This document shows, piece after piece, positions 52,698-63,907 of a DNA stretch of 64,000 nucleotides; position 1 is the stretch's first letter; each line of letters begins with the position of its first letter. The position numbers were made by a program, and so were the translations under genes. This stretch comes from Liopterus haemorrhoidalis (taxonomy: Eukaryota > Arthropoda > Insecta > Coleoptera > Dytiscidae). The stretch covers positions 63,869,379 to 63,933,378 of the forward strand of contig OZ020615.1 in the NCBI GenBank assembly GCA_963971575.1, written 5' to 3'. A model generated the notes under the pieces. It did not search any database and was not told where the DNA came from. It saw only the letters and a list, made by a program, of their open reading frames with translations.

Positions 52698-52880
52698 TCA
52701 GATCAATTCTGTAAAAAGTTACTATAATAGTTACCGTGTAGTAACGTTACTACAAGATACGTGACTATTATTATAGTGACTTTAATAGTAACTTTAACAT
52801 TTTTCGTATTTTGTAATATTCAACTGTAGTGACGTCGCTATAAAAGTTATATCTTAGTGACAGTTACTGAGAAAAGAATG
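52698..52880 (+). mobile_element. MITE F1, left part
   Basis: Begins TCAGATCAATTCTGTA like F2 at 57532 and contains GTAACGTT and GTTACTAT words also found there. No right end is present. Confidence 0.55.
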
Positions 52881-53344
52881 AAGTTAGTTACAGAAGCGCA
52901 ACGCGCATGCGCATTGGCGGTATACAGATGACAGTTGAGGTTAAAAATGTCAAAATATTGTATTGCTTACATTATTTTGTTGTTATATAATATATATGTG
53001 TATATATATTCTCTTATCTATCATATTTAATATTGTATTTTCATTTTTCAATGTTTTCAAATGTTTTTCAACTTTTGTTCAATGGATTTATATGTACTGA
53101 CAAATGTAAACGTCGTAAGACGTCTAGCATGAAATAAATATTATTATTATTATTATTATAGTCGATGAACCGTGTGCAGAGTGTACGTGTTGAGTGCCAA
53201 TCGAAGGTTAGAAGGTCGGAAAATCGACGAGAGGCATGTAACCTTCTAGTACATGCCCGTAACACAGTACCGTATCCGTAACGTAACTCGCCTCTGTTAC
53301 ACTTCGGCAAACGGGTCCATAGAAGTTTCACTTCAAAAAACAAA
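52881..53344 (+). mobile_element. LINE 3' UTR fragment and spacer
   Basis: Around 53000-53159 the sequence ends AAATAAATATTATTATTATT, the (ATT)n tail of the LINEs at 51.2 and 56.9 kb. This is probably a very short insertion of that family. The flanks are unassigned. Confidence 0.55.
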
Positions 53345-53400
53345 TTTTCATTTACTAAATATCTACGAAACCCTGAAATCTGTGATAATTCACAGTTCTG
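53345..53400 (+). mobile_element. Family B 3' end fragment
   Basis: TTTACTAAATATCTACGAAA, CCCTGAAAT and the hairpin CTGTGATAATTCACAG correspond to the last 55 bp of family B. Confidence 0.6.
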
Positions 53401-54257
53401 AATTTGGCGTATAGTGTGTTGGTCGAATTTAAAAAGTTTGTAGTTGAATCGTCGATAAGTGATGATGTAGATCATGTGGTGTGGATCAATCTGTCGCACA
53501 TGTGCCCCACCTGTCTGTCCCTCAGCTGCTGGACTGTGGCAGACGCTACCTGGCACCTGTCTCCGTCCGCCATCCACCATCCACCATCAGCCATCAGCCA
53601 TCCGACCTCCTTACAACCCGCGGCCCGCTAACACCGGGACAACTCTTACCTAAGCGCGCTTGTTCCTTGCGAGCGCCTTTGTGCGGCTCCTTTACTAGCC
53701 CGCTTCGCGTTAAACGACCGATGCAGACAGACAGACAGTACCCCCATATCTGTCACGGCACAACCTGAACTCACACCATCACACCACCACACAGACACAA
53801 CCACACCGCTATCACTTATTTACCTGGAAAAATACACAATTTTAAACAAAAGATTCCAACAGCTTACGTATACACGACATTTGATCAAAAACATTGCTAG
53901 CAAACTTCATGAAACTTAATTAGTAAGATATTATTTTAAATTTAGATAATTAATCACTATCGAAATACTACCCCTTTGCAGCTACAAATTACTACTAGAA
54001 TACGCGCACTCAGGGGTGGGGGGGCTCACAGGCTTAAGATTCTTACCCTTTAAAACAATTTGGATTATTGAGACCCTCCCCCTTAAAATTACGGACTTTC
54101 TACTTCTGGAAACACATTGTAGGCACTTTTTGAAATCAATTGTAGATGAATTCGATTTTTTTAAATTTATTCAGTCATTCAAAAACGACGTCCTTTTAAC
54201 AAACACAGATTTGGAAACAAAAAAGTCATACGGAACCAGACACGCCCCTGGGGGGGG
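53401..54257. other. Unassigned, with a GC-rich island
   Basis: Bases ~53480-53770 are GC-rich, with CCATCCACCAT-type short repeats and a 95-codon frame without homology. They stand out against the AT-rich background. The rest is AT-rich. Confidence 0.4.
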
Positions 54258-54263
54258 TCATTG

Positions 54264-55023
54264 GTTCGCCAAATTTCGTACAGGTAACTTAAAAAACAAA
54301 AAAACAAAACTGGCTCATCGATCACAGCAGAAATATACTGCAACCAACTGGACAAAAACCTAAAGAAAAACAGCCTAGATTGGTTAACAGATCGACTCTT
54401 ATCTTATTGCATGATAACGCTAGACCACACACTGCACAAATGACTGTGGCAAAACTACAGGAATTTGAGTTGGAACTTCTTCATCATCCTCAATACTCAC
54501 CAGACCTAGTCCCCAGTGACTACCACTTCTTCCGCAATTTGGACAACTATTTAATAGGAAAACAGTTTAATTTCAACAATGCTGTAAAACTGGCCTTCCA
54601 GGAATTCATTGACTCTTGTCCGCCAGGGTTTCAGGGGCGCACACAGATTTTTGGCTTGGGGGGGGGTAAAATTTCAATTTTAAGTGAAGAGCAAAGAAAA
54701 AGGTCCTCCTTTCTAAATTTTAAGTGAAAAGCAAAAAAAAAGGTCTTCCCTTCTAAATTTTAAGTAAAGAGCAAAAGAAAAGGTCCTCACTTCTAAATTT
54801 TAAGTGAAGAGCAAAAAAAAAGGTCCTCTCTTCTAAATTTCAAGTAAAAAGAGCAAACAAAAAAAGCCCTCACTTCTCACGGTACGGGGGAGGGTCCTGA
54901 CCCCTTGGATCTCCCCCCCCCCTTTTGTGCTCCCCTACAGGGTTTTATACCACCAGCCTGAACAACCTGCCGCTTAAATGGCAAAAGTGTATAGACAATA
55001 TGGATGCATACTTTGATGAATAA
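54264..55023 (+). pseudogene. mariner transposase, deleted and interrupted (K3)
   Basis: WFAKFRTGNLKN, then after the deletion LLHDNARPHTAQMTVAKLQE, LHHPQYSPDLVPSDYHFFRN and AFQEFIDSCPPGF. The hAT MITE splits the next residues; afterwards LPLKWQKCIDNMDAYFDE and a stop at 55021-55023. HDN and PSD catalytic motifs are intact, and the LKWQ Trp mutated in K2 is intact here. The first Asp domain is deleted. Confidence 0.85.
54632..54937. mobile_element. hAT MITE, TIR CAGGGGCGCACA, with shared minisatellite
   Basis: A perfect 8-bp duplication CAGGGTTT (54624-54631 and 54938-54945) surrounds ends CAGGGGCGCACA and TGTGCTCCCCTA. G- and C-runs lie inside the ends. The interior has about five minisatellite units (TTTTAAGTGAAGAGC, an A-run, GGTCCTC-CTTCTAAAT), which form a variant of the unit in the other MITEs. 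Confidence 0.93.
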
Positions 55024-55094
55024 AATAATTCCTTATATTTGTAAGTTATCAATCAACTTTGCCTTTTTTTCTACAAATTTCATCCCTGACGACC

Positions 55095-55699
55095 AGAAAA
55101 AAAAAATTTTTCGTTCCATTTGATTGTTTTTATCACTAAAAAACAAAATCTACAATCTTTCAAATGAAACTTCCTATTTCTAGGCAGTAAATCTTGAAAT
55201 TTAACAAATTTGTGTTGACAGAGTACTTGCATGGGTGGACAGGGAGTACCACAAGTTGTCAATACAAAATACCCTTAATACCTACCCCTCATTCACAAAA
55301 ACATTCCTAAACAGGCCTTTCCCACCGCAGAACGGGCAGGTTCTCAGAGGGTAGCTCATGGTATAACCGTGAGAAAAGCGGTATACGGACCACAAAACTA
55401 AAATTGTAGCAAAAACTGTGGAGGCTGTCTCATCTAGTTCACATATAACTCAAATTATACTTACATACATACAGTTTCGAACAAACTAGGGCCTTTAACT
55501 TGCTTTAGAAAGGGGCCCTAATTTAAAAATTACAGTTTTTTTAATATATATATTTGATGAAATATTTGTACATTTTAATGTGCTCACAAGACCCATTTAG
55601 ACATCCATATTAAGACATAATCTATTTTTGAATATTTTTAAAACGTTTAATATTTTTAAAACACACAGCAGCGTTCAGTTTTTTCATATTTTTAAAACA
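55095..55699. other. Unassigned sequence
   Basis: AAAACACACAAGC and AAAACACACAGC occur as near-duplicates just before the LINE. No other motif was recognised. Confidence 0.4.
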
Positions 55700-56948
55700 C
55701 ACAAGCTATTTTGGAATTTATTCTCGAAATATCCAGATGTTTTGAAGCTAAAGAGTTTTGCTTATCTACCTTCTTGGATTTAAGCAAGGCTTTTGACTGT
55801 GTATCGCATGATATATTACTTGCTAAACTTGCTATGTACGGTTTCAGTCACAGTAGCTGTTCACTTATAGAATCGTATCTAACAAACAGAAAACAGTTTG
55901 TATGTATAAATAATTCTAAGTCAGATTCGCTCAATATTATGTATGGAGTACCGCAGGGTTCAATTTTAGGTCCATTACTATTTTTAATTTATTTCAATGA
56001 TTTCTCTTCTGCTATTGAGACGAAATCTATTTTATATGCCGATGATACGACCCTTATATCAAGATCATTGTCGCTGGAACACATGCAACATGTTTCTAGT
56101 GATAATTTATCTAAAGCAAAAGACTGGTTTTTATCAAATAAATTATCATTAAATGAGGAGAAAACGCAAAATTTACTCATAACAACAAAAAATCATAACT
56201 ATAATAATCCGGATTGCATTAAATTTTTAGGAGTCCATATTGATCCTCATTTGATATGGGACCATCACGTTGCCCATATATGTGGGAAATTGTGCAAAAC
56301 CATCTATCTTCTAAGAAACCTACAAAAATCAGTTACAAGGGATGTTTTATTAATTACGTATTTTGCGTTATTTCAGTCGCACATAGCATACGCTCTTTTA
56401 GCATGGGGACACTCTGCCTCTGCTGAAAGAGTTTTTAGACTACAGAGGCGTGCAATAAGAGTGATGGGGAGTGCATCTTATAGAGCCGATTGTAGGTTAC
56501 TCTTTAAAGAATTTAGAATCATGACACTACCATCACTTTTTATCTATCACTGTTTAGTATATGCCCATCAAAACCTAAATTCTTTTGTCTCTTATGAAGA
56601 CGTTCACAAATATAACACACGTAATAAATCAAATATTTACCCCAATTTTACACGAATAAATAAATCTAGATATAGTATTAACTATTATTCTATAAAGTTT
56701 ATGAATGTGTTACCAGTTTCCACCAAAGAATTAAGTTCAGTACAATTTAAAAAAACAATTAAAAACTTATTGACTGAAAACCCAATGTATAGTTTTAAGG
56801 AATTTTTTGAACTTAATTTATAACTTCTGTGTATCAATTATCATTTTGTAATTAATTCATGTTATTGTAATTTATCTGATTGACTGTCCATTAATGATTA
56901 TGTATTGTATGTGGACAATAAATAAATATTATTATTATTATTATTATC
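55700..56948 (+). mobile_element. 5'-truncated LINE (CR1/Jockey group)
   Basis: Starts within the reverse transcriptase gene and ends with a 3' UTR of ~100 bp and a (TTA)n tail at 56925-56948, after AATAAATAAATATT. No clear target duplication was found. Confidence 0.88.
55711..56823 (+). pseudogene. LINE reverse transcriptase C-terminal two thirds, open
   Basis: The 370-codon frame lacks its natural start; the first codon taken is TTG inside AILEFILEI. In order: FLDLSKAFDCVSHDILLAKL (palm, first catalytic Asp), YLTNRKQFVC, YGVPQGSILGPLLFLIYFND, LYADDTTLI (catalytic YADD), WFLSNKLSLNEEKT, FLGVHIDPHLIWDHHV, FALFQSHIAYALLAWG, and a C-terminal tail with YNTRNKSNIY and FMNVLPVSTKELSS. It stops at 56821-56823 with no internal stop or frameshift. 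The endonuclease and the first ORF are lost, so it is dead on its own, but the clean frame suggests recent insertion. Confidence 0.92.
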
Positions 56949-57531
56949 AGTTACAGTGGATTTATCAGTTAAATCTGCCATATTTGTTTCAAATATAATT
57001 TGCTTGACATAAATTTCGGATACAATGTATTGTGAATGTAGTCCAAAGCAAAGTAGGCCTATAACTCAATATTAAAAGAAGCAATTAGTTACAGAAGACC
57101 ACGAATATATTTCGATTTCTAAAGATATTATTGTGTAACATAAAAGAAATTGCAAAAAGATCGTGATGTCTTATAATCAACCTAGATACGGCCAGGCATA
57201 AATTAACAATAGAAACCGTACATTTATATCTACCAAAAAAAAGGTTACAATTCATAAAATAGAACTAAATTTAAAGCCGGTTTTGAAAAAATATATTTAG
57301 AAAATAACAAGAATGTCATTTTTCTTTTCAATAATTAGCTTTTGTCTGCAAGTATGAAAATTAAGCTGGGTCCACCTTAGCGAATCAATCTTGTAATGTA
57401 TCGCGTAAGGTAAGGCTTGCTTGAAGTCTACCTCGCGAACGTGTTATAAACTTCCTCTGTACAGTTGAGAGTAAAGCATATTACGAATATAAACAAAAAA
57501 AATTCAGTTAGGGAGTATTTTAAATACACAA
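56949..57531. other. Unassigned AT-rich sequence
   Basis: Nothing recognised. Confidence 0.4.
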
Positions 57532-58296
57532 TCAGACCAATTCTGTAATACCCTTTTCACACTAGATTTTTAAGACGAGTGAACTTAAAGTTCACCGATG
57601 TTAAAGATCGGTATGCTTTCACACTTGATGTTTAAATCTCTGGTGCTGTCATCAGCTACAGTAATTTTGTCCTTACATTGCCGTCATGAAATTACCAGTT
57701 TTGAACTGTCTGCGCAGACGCATATTTTGAATTATTATAAACAAATATGGATTTTTCATTTCATTCTACCATAAAGACACTAGAATAAAGAATATATTAC
57801 ACCTGTATTAACATGTAAGTCGATATATTTTATCTCAATTATTGTAGCTCTGTATTTTATTAAACACATTATTAAAATAAATAATTTTATTATAACAATA
57901 AGTATAAACTTCTTATAACGTCGATATAATACAGTATTCTTGTTTATGATAATATAAAATGTTGACAGCACAAATTCAAGGAGTATTTTTTTATAATAGA
58001 AATTAAGTTGGCAATGCGGACGAAGTTTAAGACGCAGATCTCTGTCTTAAACATCGCTTGTATTTAGACGAGGCCATACGGTTTTACATTAGCGTTAAAA
58101 GATACATTCACTTTAACATCCGATCTTAAATATCTAGTGTGAAAAGGGTATTACTCAGTTACTATGAAAATAGGAGCTAAATTCGTCACTATGAGCAAGG
58201 TCAGTTACTATCATGAATGAAAGTCATTGTACTTTTTATAATATTTTATCTCGTAGTAACGTTCCTACACAGTAATTTTGTACAGAATTGATCTGA
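57532..58296. mobile_element. MITE F2, interrupted by E2
   Basis: Ends TCAGACCAATTCTGTA and the complement of TCAGATCAATTCTGTA. Sequence either side of E2 (57532-57548 and 58151-58296) rejoins to give a ~160-bp MITE rich in GTTACTA/TAGTAAC. No clear target duplication. Confidence 0.7.
57549..58150. mobile_element. Harbinger-like non-autonomous element E2
   Basis: 602 bp, same ends as E1 (TACCCTTTTCACACTAGA) and about the same length. The flanking trinucleotides are TAA and TTA, one mismatch from a TWA duplication. Unlike E1 it has no long flanking repeat. Confidence 0.82.
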
Positions 58297-58319
58297 ATGT
58301 ATTATACAACATTTCCTAA

Positions 58320-58772
58320 AGCCTGGAACAGAATGCAAAGCGCGCTAGCGGCGCGCCGTCAGCACGTCGTCATTTGCGCCGTTGAGAACGGCGTTGAATT
58401 TTCGCCTGCACACAATGCAATAATTTTTAACGCCGTCAAAGTGACAAGTGACAACCTATATCTGTGTTTATAGGTGCGCTTTCTTTTATTAAAATTATAA
58501 TGGATGATGAAGACTTGTGTGTGATGTTATTTATATTGTATGCAAGTTATTTATACATACAAACACTTTACCATTCAGTACAAACTGAGGTTAGGTGTTC
58601 TACGTCAACGTTCAACGGCGTCAAAAGTTGAAAGTTGACGAACATTCAATATCAATGGCGTAGAACGACGTTCAGACGTTGCTCATTCTGTGCACTTGCG
58701 TACTACAGTTTGATTTTAACTTCGTACTGACATATGGCGCCGTCCAAACGCCGTCAATGCGTCGGCGAACTC
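58320..58772 (+). mobile_element. Family G element, copy G2
   Basis: Matches G1 from CCTGGAACAGAATGCA through the MDDEDLCVMLFILYASYLY frame (starting 58500, 41 codons) and the AACGCCGT repeats to GTCGGCGAACTC. The terminal right part is missing. It lacks MITE H1. Confidence 0.7.
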
Positions 58773-59258
58773 AAAATGACGCCGTTTTCGAACAAATGTG
58801 TTTTACTTTATCAAAAAGCAAACAGGAATAACACCATTTGAACTGAATTACAAAAAATTCATAACGGTCAAATATTGTACGTGTTGATGAAGAGCATCTG
58901 GTGATTTCGGAAGAGTTCTAAGAAAGTCAGGTTTGTAGATTGACAAATAGTCCAAGAGTTCAAGAGGCAATAGCCACGGGAACGTGTTGTCCGACTCATA
59001 AGGTACGCAGACCATCGCTCCTTCCTAGGCTACGGCTACCTCCCAAGGTCATTAGACTAAACACCGTACAACCCACTTGCCTAACACACCGTCATTATTC
59101 AAACTCATTAAAGTACTCGCTATAGCCGGCCGGATAGAGCTAGGAAGGTGTCTGTACCATACTTCATAAAGGGACACTCAATTCAAAATTACACACAAAT
59201 TTTAAAACATAATAACTTATTTTCATAGTTAAATATTACTTAAAAATTACTTTATAAA
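58773..59258. other. Unassigned sequence
   Basis: A moderately GC-rich part lies at ~58930-59130. The open frame there has no recognised homology. Confidence 0.4.
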
Positions 59259-59326
59259 CCAGCTTTTCTCAACCGGAAACGTGCCACAGACCAGCAAAAT
59301 ATTTAATTTTCTACCGCGATCTATAT

Positions 59327-59642
59327 CAGTGTTTCTCAACCAAAAACGCACCGCCGGTCAGTATAATATATAATTTTCTAACGCCGACCACTAATAATAA
59401 TTGTTGGTTCATTTTTTGCAAGAAAACAAATATATTTAATGTGCTACTAAAGACATTTATTTTATTTGTAGAAAATCACAGAAAGATTACAGAAAATAAA
59501 CAAAATATAAATTATTTACATAAAAAATGTGTATAAAAATTAAAAAAAAAACTGCTAAAAACACATATAAAAACTTTCGCGGACCACTAAAATTTTTCTG
59601 GGGACCACTGGTGGTCCGCGAACCACCTGTTGAGAAACACTG
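59327..59642. mobile_element. Inner hAT MITE, I family
   Basis: Ends CAGTGTTTCTCAACC and TTGAGAAACACTG, flanked by ATCTATAT and ATCTGTAT (7 of 8). The partial copy at 29867-30119 has the same interior. Confidence 0.88.
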
Positions 59643-59717
59643 ATCTGTATCATATCTCAGTAATAAAATATCACTGAAAATGAACAAAAATCACAGAAAA
59701 TGGATAAAAAATCACAA

Positions 59718-60744
59718 AAAAAATTGATGTGAAGTGTGAATTTTCACACATTTCAGGGTTTCGCAGGTATTTAGTAACTGAATGATTATTTGGGATGCCA
59801 AAACAAATTTTATGTCAAAATATTTTTTTATGAATTTTAATTCGAATGCCTAATACCATTATTTAAGTTTCTAAATATGTGTAGTATTTTTTTTATATAG
59901 CAGGGTTCATTCAGATTTTGAAAATTGCGCCTATGGCTTCCATTGGTTGCTTAAATCATAAATCCAGCCCTCTGATTTCGTATACATTCAAACATAGAAT
60001 TAAATTATAATTTCAACATTTCCCACTGGTTATTAAATTTACGCTTTTAAAAATTAAATGCAATATTTACCAAAACTATAATTTTGACAAAATAATTTCA
60101 ACACAATAAAAATGCAAAAAAAAGAAACATTAAAATTGACAGGAATCGAACTCTAGTTTGCAAATTACGAAGCGACGACACAACGCACTACGCTACGAGC
60201 GCTTACTTATCTACTGTGTTACATAGCGAATTAAATATTTAACATATTTTAGTTAAAAACACAAAAAATGCGTTATTATCCGAATTCATAATCTGATCAA
60301 AAATTCCTGTTGTACTCTTTCGGTTCACACCAATGTACATTACTTAGAATTTTTTCAGATTTTTAGTTTAAACCATCTGGGCTACAGGGTGTGGGATATT
60401 TTTTTTTTGCATAATTTTGGTAAAAATCGCATAAAACTAATTTATTATGCAAAAATAAAATTTTAATCGTTAATCCACATACTAAAAGCTTTCATTTGAT
60501 ACCCTACTCAGAATTTAAAAAAAAAAATTTTTTTTTCGATGAGCATATATTTGTTTATATTTTTAGGGGGATATGTTTTTTAGATGTTTTAGTATTTTTC
60601 CTATGTGCGGGCCAAAGAGTTGTATAAGCATTCCAAATTTCAACTCTCTAGATGTAGTTTGGCTACAGTTTTTACCGAACAGACAGACAGACGACAAAAT
60701 GACGATATAAGGTTTTTTTAGTCATACCTACAAAACCCTAAAAA
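59718..60744 (-). mobile_element. Family B repeat, copy B11, full length
   Basis: Minus-strand copy from GTGTGAATTTTCACAC to TTTTAGGGTTTTGTAGG, with a short (GTCT)n and a tRNA-like segment near 60145-60215. It lies within an A-rich part of the outer hAT MITE. Confidence 0.8.
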
Positions 60745-60849
60745 TGAACAAAAAAATCCCTAAAATAATAATTTTTAAGCCTTTCGTAGACCACAAAATT
60801 TTTGCTAAGGGCCACCAGTAGTCCGCGGACCACCGGCTGAGAAACACTG

Positions 60850-61570
60850 TTCTAGACTAAGGCTAAGTTTAAAACACTAAAGGGGCAAAAAAAATGTAGT
60901 TGATAAAGATATCCAAAAATATCATTCACCTTTTGATAAGTTGTAGGTACACACTCCGCAGAAACAAAGAAAAATGTTTGTCTGATTTTGGTTTATCAGT
61001 AATTTGTAATTTGACAGTAATACTGATCGTGTCCTAAAAATATTAATTCCAGGTCAAGAGAATAGAATTACCAACTAGTGTATACCGTTTATTTCTTAAT
61101 ATTATTTCACATCAGCTTTCTGTTACAATGTGTTAAAATCTCAGTAATACCTAAAAAAACTGAGACTAACAAAAAGTAAATCTTATTTTTATAATATTCC
61201 TGAAGCATTCCAGTTCAGAAAAAAGTCTTTTTAAAAATCACTTCGACTTTGTTGAGATTATTGATTTTGTAGAATTTTCGTGGAATATAATATGTACGTA
61301 TAAACGTATAAATTTGTAAAATACAACAAAAACTCCCAGACACTTAAAAAACTAACTCGATCTCTGTAATAAAATAATTACATACAACCACAATGCTTAA
61401 ATATATTCTTTGAATTTAAAAATATTCCTAAAATACACTCTAAATCAGTGGTACTAAACAATAATCGGGGACCACATAAATATCCTACATTTATTCACGA
61501 CCCCCTAGTTTAATGCAACACTTATTAAGATTTATTTTAAAATAGTGATTTTATTTAGTGATTTTAATAA
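60850..61570. other. Unassigned AT-rich sequence
   Basis: Nothing recognised. Confidence 0.4.
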
Positions 61571-62390
61571 TTACGCCAACATATATAAGGGAGTTATTGT
61601 GATCATACCGATTTTGTCATTTCGAGATTTCGATGGATCTCCACGAATTGAGGTCCCTACATAACGTTTTGACTATTTTTAGCATGATGTCTGTCGGTCT
61701 GTCTGTCTGTCTGTCTGTCTGTCCATCTGTTCGTCTGTCCGTCTGTCTGTCTGTGTACTCGTGCAGAGAAAATTCGGCTAAAAGGATTTTTATGAAACTT
61801 CATATTTAAGCTTTTGACATCAATGGCACGAGTTGATCAACTTTTGTAAAAATTGTTTGACTAAAAATGGGAGTTTACTCGTGTCGATTTTAAGATTTTT
61901 GCGAATATTTAACAACAGAAAAATATTTCAAAAAATGAGCTGTGGCCACCACAGGACCGACCGCCATCATAAAGTACTTGTATAAAATACATTCTAGCAG
62001 CAGAGTAGAAATAACTTGGCCTAATATTTTCTAACAGAGATATTATTTATCATGACCATGGAAACGTTACATATAAGTATGAAAAAATTGAGACAGAAAA
62101 TTTTTTAAAAATTTTACAAAAATTTTTCGAAATTTTTCGTTTTACCAAAGAATGTCTCAAACAAAAGTTATTAGTTATTGCTTTTATAGCAACTTTTGTT
62201 AAATAAGTTTTTTCGAAATATTTTTCTGTTGCTAAATATTCGCAAAAATCGTAAAATCGTCACGAGTAAACTCCCATTTTTAGTCAACCGATTTTTACCA
62301 AAAGTTGATCAACTTGTGTCATTGATGTCAAAAGCTTAAATATGCAGTTTCATAAAAATCCTTTTAGCCGAATTTGCTCTGCACGTGTAC

Positions 62391-62424
<34 letters not shown>

Positions 62425-62803
62425 AGACCGACAGACATCATGCTAAAAATAGTCAAAACGTTATGTAGGGACCTCAATTCGTGGAGATCCATCGAAATCT
62501 CGAAATGTCAAAATCGGTATGATCACAATACCTCCCTTATATATGTTGACGGTCGGTAAAAAATATATTTAAGAAAAGTTGCTAAAAAAGCAATAACTAA
62601 CAACTTTTATTTGACACATTTTTCGATAAAACGAAAAAAATTTGAATATTTCGTAATTTTTTCATACTTATATGTAACGTTTCCATGGTCATGATACATA
62701 TCTGTTAGAAAATATTAGGCCAAGTTATTTCTACTCTGCTAGTAGAATGTATTTTATACAAGTACTTTATGATGGCGGTCGGTCCTGTGGTGGCAACAGC
62801 TGA
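61571..62803 (+). mobile_element. Family A repeat, outer copy, split by another A copy
   Basis: The 5' part is at 61571-61935 (CGCCAACATATATAAGGGAG ... (GTCT)n at 61690-61753 ... TTTAACAACAGAAAAATATT). The 3' part is at 62562-62803 (AAGTTGCTAAAAAAGCAA ... GATGGCGGTCGGTCCTGTGG). The inner copy, which contains this junction uninterrupted, shows that the two parts were once contiguous. Confidence 0.82.
61936..62561 (-). mobile_element. Family A repeat, inner copy A3
   Basis: Minus-strand copy from GAGCTGTGGCCACCACAG to GACGGTCGGTAAAA, with a (GACA/GACG)n tract at 62389-62435. It is inserted into an A-run of the outer copy. No duplication is evident beyond the A-run, as expected for Helitron/Helentron-type insertion. 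Confidence 0.85.
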
Positions 62804-63285
62804 TTTTTTTTTATTGTTTTCATTTTTAAACTTTATAAAAGCAGTGAAAAATGATGTTAAAAAATAAAAATCATCCTCTCCAAATAGCATATTATAAGAA
62901 TTTATATCTGTTATGAATAAAAATATTCAGAAGGTGTCTCGTTTTTTTGATGTCTGCTACTTTTTTGCTATATCTCGACTTATAATAGCTAGTATCAATA
63001 AATTTTGTCATCGTGGGTGACACAACAAACATCTGTTTTTAAGAAAACGTTTAATTATACAAATAAAGATATTAATTAATACAAAAATTGGGAAACAGGA
63101 TAAAAATTCCAATTATTTTTAATATAGATAGCCAATAAAAGATGTTAAAAATAATAATAACATAAATTTTGGATACTTCTTCAGACAGAAGAGTTTTTTG
63201 AATTTATATAATAAAAATAATAATAAAAAATAATACGTTCCCAACACCTAGATAGGTGTATAAGGGGTGAGAAGGTAAATTCTTT
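62804..63285. other. Unassigned AT-rich sequence
   Basis: Nothing recognised. Confidence 0.4.
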
Positions 63286-63439
63286 TTTTTTTTTTAATTT
63301 ATTTTTGGACTTAGCTACTGAGGCCATTATCCAGATGTATTTTATTTTATTGAAAAATTCCATGCCATAACCGGGATTCGAACCCGAGCCCTCATGGCCT
63401 AGAAGTCAGTACACTAACCACTACGCCATGGTGACCGGT
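63286..63439 (-). mobile_element. tRNA-derived SINE, copy 5
   Basis: Minus-strand copy with GGCGTAGTGGTTAGTG, GGGCTCGGGTTCGAATCCCG and a poly(A) tail. The 13-bp duplication AGGTAAATTCTTT is perfect (63273-63285 and 63440-63452). Confidence 0.9.
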
Positions 63440-63579
63440 AGGTAAATTCTTTGTTTCTAGACCTCCGGCAAAGTCACGTGGTTATTGTGACGTTTCGACG
63501 CGTCCTATTATCCCTGTATTAATAGGTACTCATTTATAAGTATTAAATACTTGAGGCTGAGTCGACCCCAGAGCTGTCT

Positions 63580-63907
63580 TCACAATATCGGAAGATAAAA
63601 ATCCGAAATACAAAAATACAAAATACATAAATGATTTTCTGTTGTTTCTTTAGTATCTTCGTCAACCGCTGTTATTGCAGTATCGTCTGCGAAAGTAGCT
63701 ATTGTTGCTTTGTTTATTATTGAGATGTCGCTGGTGTACAGTATAAAGTATTGTCCCCAATACACTACCCTGTGGTACCCCTGCTTTAATTTTGTACAGA
63801 TTGGAGTATTCATCTTCTTGCTTAACACTGAATAGTCTTTCCGCAATGTAAGACTTCAGATGTTCAACATATAAAAACCGTAAACAATTTAGGATTGATA
63901 TAGTCAA
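63580..63907 (-). pseudogene. LINE reverse transcriptase fragment (Jockey-like)
   Basis: Minus-strand frames read HLKSYIAERLFSVKQEDEYS, LYKIKAGVPQGSVLGTILYT, and after a frame change near 63780 ATIATFADDTAITAVDEDTK. FADD and GVPQGSVLG are the catalytic palm blocks. At least one frameshift. Confidence 0.83.

Larger units (their letters stand above)
54258..55094 (+). mobile_element. irritans-type mariner, internally deleted, copy K3
   Basis: 5'-truncated copy from TCATTGGTTCGCC to the terminus CTACAAATTTCATCC. It carries the same internal deletion junction as K2 (RTGNLKN followed by THWLIDHSRN-like words). A hAT MITE is inserted at 54632-54937. Confidence 0.82.
59260..60849. mobile_element. 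Outer hAT MITE of a three-layer nest
   Basis: Left end CAGCTTTTCTCAACCGG; right end CCGGCTGAGAAACACTG after GTCCGCGGACCACC. Flanks TTATAAAC and TTCTAGAC match at 6 of 8. With the two inner elements removed it is about 230 bp, the size of a MITE of the I family. Confidence 0.72.

Noticed and set aside
53481..53768. Possible host exon in the GC-rich block
   Set aside because: No start context, splice signals or homology that I can recognise; kept only as a compositional observation.
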